Source of the DNA: Rhodocollybia butyracea
Lineage: Eukaryota > Basidiomycota > Agaricomycetes > Agaricales > Omphalotaceae
NCBI GenBank assembly: GCA_015501585.1
Contig: JADNRY010001176.1
Location: forward strand, 1-15,819
Direction of reading: 5' to 3'
DNA: 15,819 bases
In this document: in pieces, positions 10,403-15,819 of the stretch
How the letters are laid out: every line of letters begins with the position of its first letter
Numbering within the stretch: the stretch's first letter is position 1
The notes under the pieces: model-generated
The model's database searches: none
Seen by the model: only the letters and a program-made list of their open reading frames with translations
Told to the model about the DNA's origin: nothing
Translations under genes and position numbers: made by a program

Positions 10403-10769
10403 TGTTCTTAGAATGAAAGAACCGGGTACTTTGCGAGGAGTGTATATGGAAGTTCGAGTCAGAGAACGAGAGAGCCGCAACATAATTGCGAAAAAAATTT
10501 ATGATTGGAAATAAGCGCTCCTTGCCACGAGGCTCGAGCGCTGGATTGTTCAAATGTGCTGGGTCCGACGCTCTGGTGCTGCTGCAGTCTTCGCCAAAGG
10601 CTTTGGTACAAAGTGGTCAAAGCAGAAAAAAGACACTGTCAGGGATTTTTATAGGAGGCCACTCGGAAGTCACACCGGCTTGGCTCCGGACGGCCTTCCG
10701 CAAAAATTTCTATTTTTCAATGACACTGACAGAAATATGTACTTTAAGAGGGTAAAACGTATCCCGCCA
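10403..10769 (-). promoter_or_regulatory. SHMT promoter and leader region
   Basis: The 367 bases between the SHMT start and the stop of the transporter, both read leftward. On the minus strand a TATAAAAA box candidate lies at 10653-10646, about 245 bases before the SHMT ATG. The same stretch must also hold the transporter's 3' UTR and terminator. No ORF here is supported. The TATA assignment rests only on the word match. Confidence 0.3.
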
Positions 10770-13475
10770 TCAGTGAGCAAATCTGAAATCCAGACGCCTA
10801 CAGATTGTCAGCTAAGGATATCAAAGTCCATACTAAGAGAGATTACCTGTTCCCATGTCCGTTGTGGTTCTCAAGTATTCTTTCCGCTCCTATCAAAAAA
10901 CAAACTAATAAGGTTGAAGTTCGATCCCTCCCACGCGTTATAGCTTCGTACCTCAATCGACATTGCATTCCAAACACGATCCCGCTGTTGGTTGCGCCAC
11001 ATATAATATGCCTTGGTTGCAGGATAAAGGACCGCGACATTGAAGGAGCATATAGCAATGAGGGCAAGGTTCCCGCGGCGGTCTAGTAACATTTTAGAAC
11101 ATGAGTACGAAGAAAGTAATGGTAGTAGCAACACTGACACCGAGGAGCATCACTCTCCTGATAGATTTGGGCTGTGATTACCGACGTTAATTGCACGAAC
11201 ATGTTATACAGCGATGCATTGACGGTCCTGCTCGCTACTCCCCCAGCATTCCGCGAGCACCAACCGACCTACAGTAGAAAGGTGGATTCTGAGTCAAGTA
11301 AGCTCTTTGAGTATATGCAGAACATCATTCACCTGGATTGGGTGTGTGTAACTTCGAAAACGTCAGCTCTTGAAGGACGTTGAAGTAAAAAACAGACTCA
11401 CGGATACGACAGAAGTCCTGACGTCAGACCCTACAAAATCCGGCAATCCCTCTGTAAGTACTTGGCAGCTAGTAAGACGAATTTCACTGACAAAATATAG
11501 CCACTGGTTAGCATTATCTGGTAGGCAATATAGAGCCATCAAGAACGGAAGCGTCCATAAGTCTTCGCTCATAGCTACGAACGTCCGTTCATTTAGAACC
11601 TCAGAGATCAATGTGATGGAAAACATCGTAATTATTCCCGCTATGGTCTAAACGAGGTGTTAATGAGTGCTTTCGAGGAGAGGGTATCTCTTACCGAGGG
11701 AATTGTGAGGAGGTTAGTAGCAAACGTGCTGAATCTGAGAAGGTTAAATGAGCTGTGGGGAGCAGCCCTGGATGGTGGAAATTTCACCCCAAGTTACGCA
11801 GCGAAAGTGTGAAGTATGTCCTTGGTGGACCACTAGGAATGCCGAACATGACACCTCTGTATTGGTTGAGAAATTAACGATCTAAATTTGATCATGGAAA
11901 GCTTTCGCACAAGATATACAAGGGCCACAGGTCGTAATCACAAACAGCTATCCAAAGACGCTTCAATGACAGGCCTTCACGGTTGTGCATGTCACCCTAA
12001 AAAACTAGAGTCGCGTCAACTGTGACACCGCGCCGTCGAAAACTAACCTTAGTTGGGTCATCTCTTAATACGCGAGTAACGAGGATCATCTCCTCCCTGG
12101 GTGTGAACCATCCCTTTGGTCGAAACCATGTCCGAGTTTGTGTTGGAGACGGCGGCATGTGGAAGAAGGTGGCGAATCCGATGGTTAGAGTGATGAGGCC
12201 TCTTTACGAGTGATTAGCCTGTATCAATTGTACAGAGGAGAACATACTCGACTAGAAAGAGCCATCTACAATAGAGGAACAGTCTATGATTTTGGGGCAA
12301 TGTATATGACGCCTTACCTCCAACCAGCACGACCCAGCACACCCCTCATATGAAGGACTCCAAAAGCGATGAAGCTGCCAATTATAGAGCACAGGTTCGA
12401 AGACATCCAGAATAAGGCGAGTCGGAGAGGAAGTTCATTCTTGGTGTAGAAATCTAGGAAAATCAATGATTACTTGCTCAGATGCTATGAATAATATAGC
12501 TTAATTACATGATAGATATAGTATGAGATCTGGAATAAATCTTTCAGGCAGACCTTTAGTACTATCTAAAAGATTCTGGAATTTAGGCCTTACCCGCCCT
12601 GTATGAAACTACAGGTGTAAAATTTTTGAGTGTCCTATAGGCTATTTCTAGACTTAGAGTTTAGGATTCGTACCCAAGGAGAGCTCTGGTGAGGAAAAAA
12701 GTAGTTCGTCCTGTGAGCCAGAACTGGCTCGCCGAGATGATGGACCACATGACCATCTGGGTTGGAATCCATCTATCTGGTCCAATCTGCATCAAGCGAT
12801 AAGTGCAATGTTCTAGTGGGTTTAAAGATATCGAACAACGCACTCGTTTAGATATAAAGCTGCGAGGGAAGCTCAGCGCATAGAAACGCGAGTCGGAATA
12901 TACTATTGCCCCAATTGAAATCTAAATGAAGGTTGAGGGACGTGACGATCATTCGCTACGAGACATCCAAGTAATCACCGTCCGTAGTTAGATTCAAATC
13001 GAGTAGAAAGTTGTCTGAATTTGCGTTACTGATGTTGCCTCTATCTAGATTAAGTGCAGAGAAACTAATCGCCGCCCAGGCCATTACTTTCCAGTCAATT
13101 TTCCACATAAGAGCCTACGACTCATAGATCAGTAAACATTGAAAAGAGTGTAGACAAATTCAGAGACCTTTTCCTCTCTATACGTCCATCGAGCAGTGGG
13201 TTCAAATCTGTGTATATTTTCATAGTCTTCTTTGGCCAGTACAACGAAACTAGTTCAGGTTATCGTAGACAGGACCGACGAGTGGCGATAGCGCCATCAT
13301 CAACTTGGTTCTGGTGAGACCACTGAGAGAAAAGCCAGGAAGAGAGTTTGAAATGTAGGTTCGTCTTCCTCTGCGAGATCAGTACTAGACCCGAGGTTCC
13401 TTCGCTATACAATGGCGAGTCTGGCTGATCTAGCAGACGTTTCGTGATAGAATTGGTGTCTGAGAAGGAGCCCAT
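10770..13475 (-). CDS. MFS transporter, Dal5/Tna1-like anion:cation symporter family, two frame breaks
   Basis: A 12-helix plasma-membrane permease of the family that takes up allantoate, nicotinate, pantothenate or related carboxylates; substrate unknown. About 20 exons: 13475-13324 (uncertain), 13249-13168, 13114-12979, 12921-12844, 12786-12674, 12608-12594, 12540-12509, 12453-12318, 12265-12248, 12201-12048, 11996-11911, 11856-11788, 11734-11695, 11647-11492, 11430-11402, 11351-11333, 11268-11139, 11082-10952, 10889-10847, 10797-10770; total 1647 nt, about 548 aa. Family signatures in order: [135 protein letters not shown]. One extra base in the run at 12856-12858 breaks the frame after LPSQL, and one base is short near 10847-10797 before the conserved C-terminus. 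Everything between stays in frame without stops. Either a very recent pseudogene or sequence error. The first exon is weakly supported: its donor (GTGGTC) is poor. Confidence 0.85.
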
Positions 13476-14053
13476 GGTGTGGATAATAAGCCCCCAACGC
13501 CTTCGAAAGCATTGTGACGCGCATTACTTATAGGAGTGCATGCGTGGGTTGCGCTCTAGCACACCATAATCTGCCAATTTGTGAGAATCTCCTTGATGGG
13601 ATTAGTTCGGATGGACCGGACAAGCTTCTTCTATGGCAGACCTAAGCCCAGAATCTATCCATGTAGTCAAGTTCATCAGTTAAGATTTCCGCATTACATT
13701 GTATTCCTGGGGCAATAGAGAAGGAGTGAAGGTTGAAGATATGTATTTAGTACGCTCTCGTCCGACTTGGAGGAGATTAAGCTGGGAGGATCTTTACTCT
13801 CAAACCAGTAAGGTCAAAGTGGGTTTATCCACGAGAGTAGTTCCCGCAATAAAGGCGTATATTCAAAACGTCGAAGAGCTCGGCGGTAACGTGATAAGGG
13901 ACAAGCGCTCACAGCTTTCATGTAACTCTCAGCTCCGTGATTACCTTTTGTTCAGCAATTGGACCGTGTCGGTTCTTTCCTTCTTTATCGCCTTATTTCT
14001 TCAGCTCGTTGTCGATATTAAAATTTTATCTTTATTCTATTTTTCAAATCACA
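13476..14053. promoter_or_regulatory. Divergent promoter region between transporter and BRF1
   Basis: 578 bases separating two genes read outward, so both promoters should lie here. I see no convincing TATA box. A long open frame (13741-14158, plus strand) crosses BRF1 exon 1 in another frame; I treat it as chance, or at most as an upstream ORF. The last 100 bases before the BRF1 ATG are T/C-rich, as is common for fungal leaders. Confidence 0.4.
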
Positions 14054-15819
14054 ATGGTACGTACGTATTTGACAAGGCAAAACAACGATCTTTGGCTGAT
14101 TTTTTCTGCTCTAGTCATCTTGTACAGATTGCGGAGGAGATGTTATTGAGTATGATATGACTGCAGGGAATGGGTTCTGCGTGCGATGTGGTACTGTGGT
14201 GGAAGAGAACACAATTGTTAATGAGGTCTCTTTTGGAGAGACCTCCGCAGGAGCTGCGATGGTCCAAGGGGCTTTCGTAGGACATGGTTCTAGTGTGTAT
14301 ATTTTTTCTCTTTTTTTCCGTTATCTTATCGAGTTTTTGCCCAGCTCATCCGAGGATGAGTGGTCCATATGGAAATAGAGGATCTGTCGAATCAAGAGAG
14401 CAAACCATCGCCAATGGTGCGGTACGATCATTTTCGGTTTTCGCTATTTTTGACCTATTCGTTAGCGACGAAAAAGATCCAAGACATCGCTGGAATATTA
14501 CGCTTATCTGAGCAAGTTTGCTTGTCTGCAACTCGTCTCTTTACGCTTGCATTCGAACACAAATTCACCAAGGGTCGCAAGAGCTTAAATGTGGTTGCTG
14601 TTTGCATGTATGTCGCCTGTCGGCAGAAGGAAACACGGAATTACATGCTTATAGATTTTTCGGACCTTCTTCAAGTATGAAACTTTTTATTGCTCATTTG
14701 CGTATTAAACTTCAATTTCAGGTAAATGTCTTCGAACTGGACATACCTATCTCCAGCTCGTACAAACTCTTAACCTTCGTCTTCCCCTCATCGACCCTTC
14801 GCACTACATCTCCCGCTTTGCCGCCTTGCTCGAATTTGGCGATGAAACTAATCGGGTCGCAACCGATGCTATACGACTCGTTCAAAGGTTCGACCGAGAC
14901 TGGATGACTCGTGGCCGACGTCCTGCGGGAATTTGCGGCGCCGCTCTACTTCTTGCTGCCGTATGAATAATTTTCGTCGGTCGATCGAGGAAATTGTTCA
15001 GGTAGTCAAGATTGCCGATTCCACACTAAAGAAGCGGTTAGACGAGTTCAAGAACACACCTAGTGGTCGCTGACGTTGGCAGATTTCCGAACAGTCTGGT
15101 TGGAGGATGAGGTTGACCCGCCTGCGTACCACCAAAGGCAAGGAGAAGGAAGAGGCATAGGTTGGCGGCAGAGCAGGATGCTTTAGGAATTGAGCCACAT
15201 CAACGAACAAGGGAAAAGGGAAAAAGGGAAAGGGAAAAGAGAAGAAAAAGAAGAAACGAAACGCGGAGATGAAGACGAAGATACCGCGGATGAAGACATG
15301 ACTGCTAACGGAGACGCGAATGACGAACCTATAGCCATACCCCAACGGCCGTCTATAGACCCTATGCTCATGAATGAAGGGATCCTAGCTGGCACTCAAG
15401 ACCACCGCTATTTTCTTCCCGATCCCTCCATATGACGTTCCGACTGCAACATTGATCCCACACTCTTACAAGAATCCTCCACCTCAAGTTCGCCTGATCC
15501 CGCTCTTGTCGCACCTCCAGTGGATCCCTTTGAGGAAGCTGTTTCCTCCGCACTGGCCGAAGAAGTTTCAACCTTCCTTGATAATACCCAGGGTAGCATG
15601 CTTACAACCGCCCTCGATGACGCGGAACAGGAAACGTCTGGCGCAGATACAGACCAACATCGATGACGAGTTAATGGGATTAGATGAAGATGAGCTGAAT
15701 CGATTTTTGTTAACAGACGAAGAGTCAAAATCAAGAAAGGGTCTGGGTCGAGCTGAATAAAGATTATTTAGAAGCTCTCGCTGGTATGTTTCCCCTGGTT
15801 TCTTTTGTTCAAATGTATA
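14054..15819 (+). CDS. BRF1: TFIIIB subunit BRF1 (TFIIB-related factor), 3' partial, several frame breaks
   Basis: BRF1 joins TBP and Bdp1 in TFIIIB and recruits RNA polymerase III to tRNA and 5S genes. Exons: 14054-14056 (ATG only), 14115-14292, 14345-14421, 14466 or 14477-14674, 14722-15783, then an intron leaving the window. Zinc ribbon: Cys4-x2-Cys7-x15-Cys23-x2-Cys26, followed by VVEENTIVNEVSFGE. First cyclin fold: ESREQTIANGA through KGRKSLNVVAVCMYVACRQK to LLQV. Second: LPLIDPSHYISRF, RRPAGICGAALLLA, FRRSIEEIVQVVKIA, LKKRLDEFKNT. Then an acidic linker and the Brf1 TBP-binding block (DDELMGLDEDELNRFLL ... WVELNKDYLEAL). The frame is broken by single-base changes near 14740 (GG), 14960 (CC), 15067, 15129, 15158 (TAG), in the purine tract 15208-15250, at 15433 (in-frame TGA), and near 15628, 15724 and 15735. 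The encoded residues between breaks stay well conserved, which argues for sequence error over long decay. BRF1 is normally single-copy and essential. Confidence 0.9.

Noticed and set aside
13190..13215. GGTTCAAATC, resembling the T-loop of a tRNA gene
   Set aside because: No acceptor stem or anticodon arm around it, and the minus strand encodes the conserved HRFEPTARW segment of the transporter.
13340..13390. Transporter-like acidic stretch (EEDEPTF) in an alternative minus-strand frame
   Set aside because: It would fit the N-terminus of such transporters, but an in-frame stop lies just upstream and it does not join the next exon; I could not decide, so the N-terminal exon is marked uncertain.
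13699..14160. Open frame of about 150 codons on the plus strand
   Set aside because: No family resemblance; its right end overlaps BRF1 exons in a different frame.
1..15819. CRISPR array, insertion sequence, rRNA or viral insertion
   Set aside because: No regularly spaced repeats, terminal inverted repeats with a transposase, rRNA sequence or viral protein signatures were seen.

Overview
The window looks like nuclear DNA of a basidiomycete fungus, most likely an Agaricomycete. Protein-coding genes are cut by many very short GT-AG introns (about 42-74 bases). One gene belongs to a seven-helix membrane family that I know only from mushroom-type genomes. The housekeeping genes (SHMT, BRF1) resemble fungal versions. 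Nothing bacterial, viral or CRISPR-like is visible, and I see no convincing transposon.

Layout, left to right. 1-1473: no gene recognised, short repeats only. 1474-2767 (+): spliced multi-helix membrane protein of unknown function with disrupted frames. 2768-3882: no convincing gene. 3883-5110 (+): intact nine-exon short-chain dehydrogenase/reductase of 256 aa. 5111-6280: intergenic and leader. 6281-7822 (+): intronless 513 aa Ser/Pro/Arg-rich protein of unknown function with six basophilic-kinase-type sites. 7823-8619: convergent intergenic region with two small tandem duplications. 8620-10402 (-): intact eight-exon serine hydroxymethyltransferase of 478 aa. 10403-10769: SHMT promoter region. 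10770-13475 (-): about 20-exon MFS transporter of the Dal5/Tna1 (anion:cation symporter) family with two single-base frame breaks. 13476-14053: divergent promoter region. 14054 to the right edge (+): BRF1, the TFIIB-related subunit of RNA polymerase III factor TFIIIB, with many single-base frame breaks and cut by the window end.

The genes do not form a pathway or cluster; this reads as an ordinary chromosomal neighbourhood. The points most worth a second look are structural. Several exons are tiny (8 nt in two separate genes, 15, 18 and 19 nt in the transporter, and a start codon alone in BRF1 exon 1). Single-base length changes, mostly in short homopolymers, are concentrated in three genes while three others are clean. 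The latter suggests either uncorrected assembly error or recent loss of function. I found no clear evidence of an undescribed biological system.
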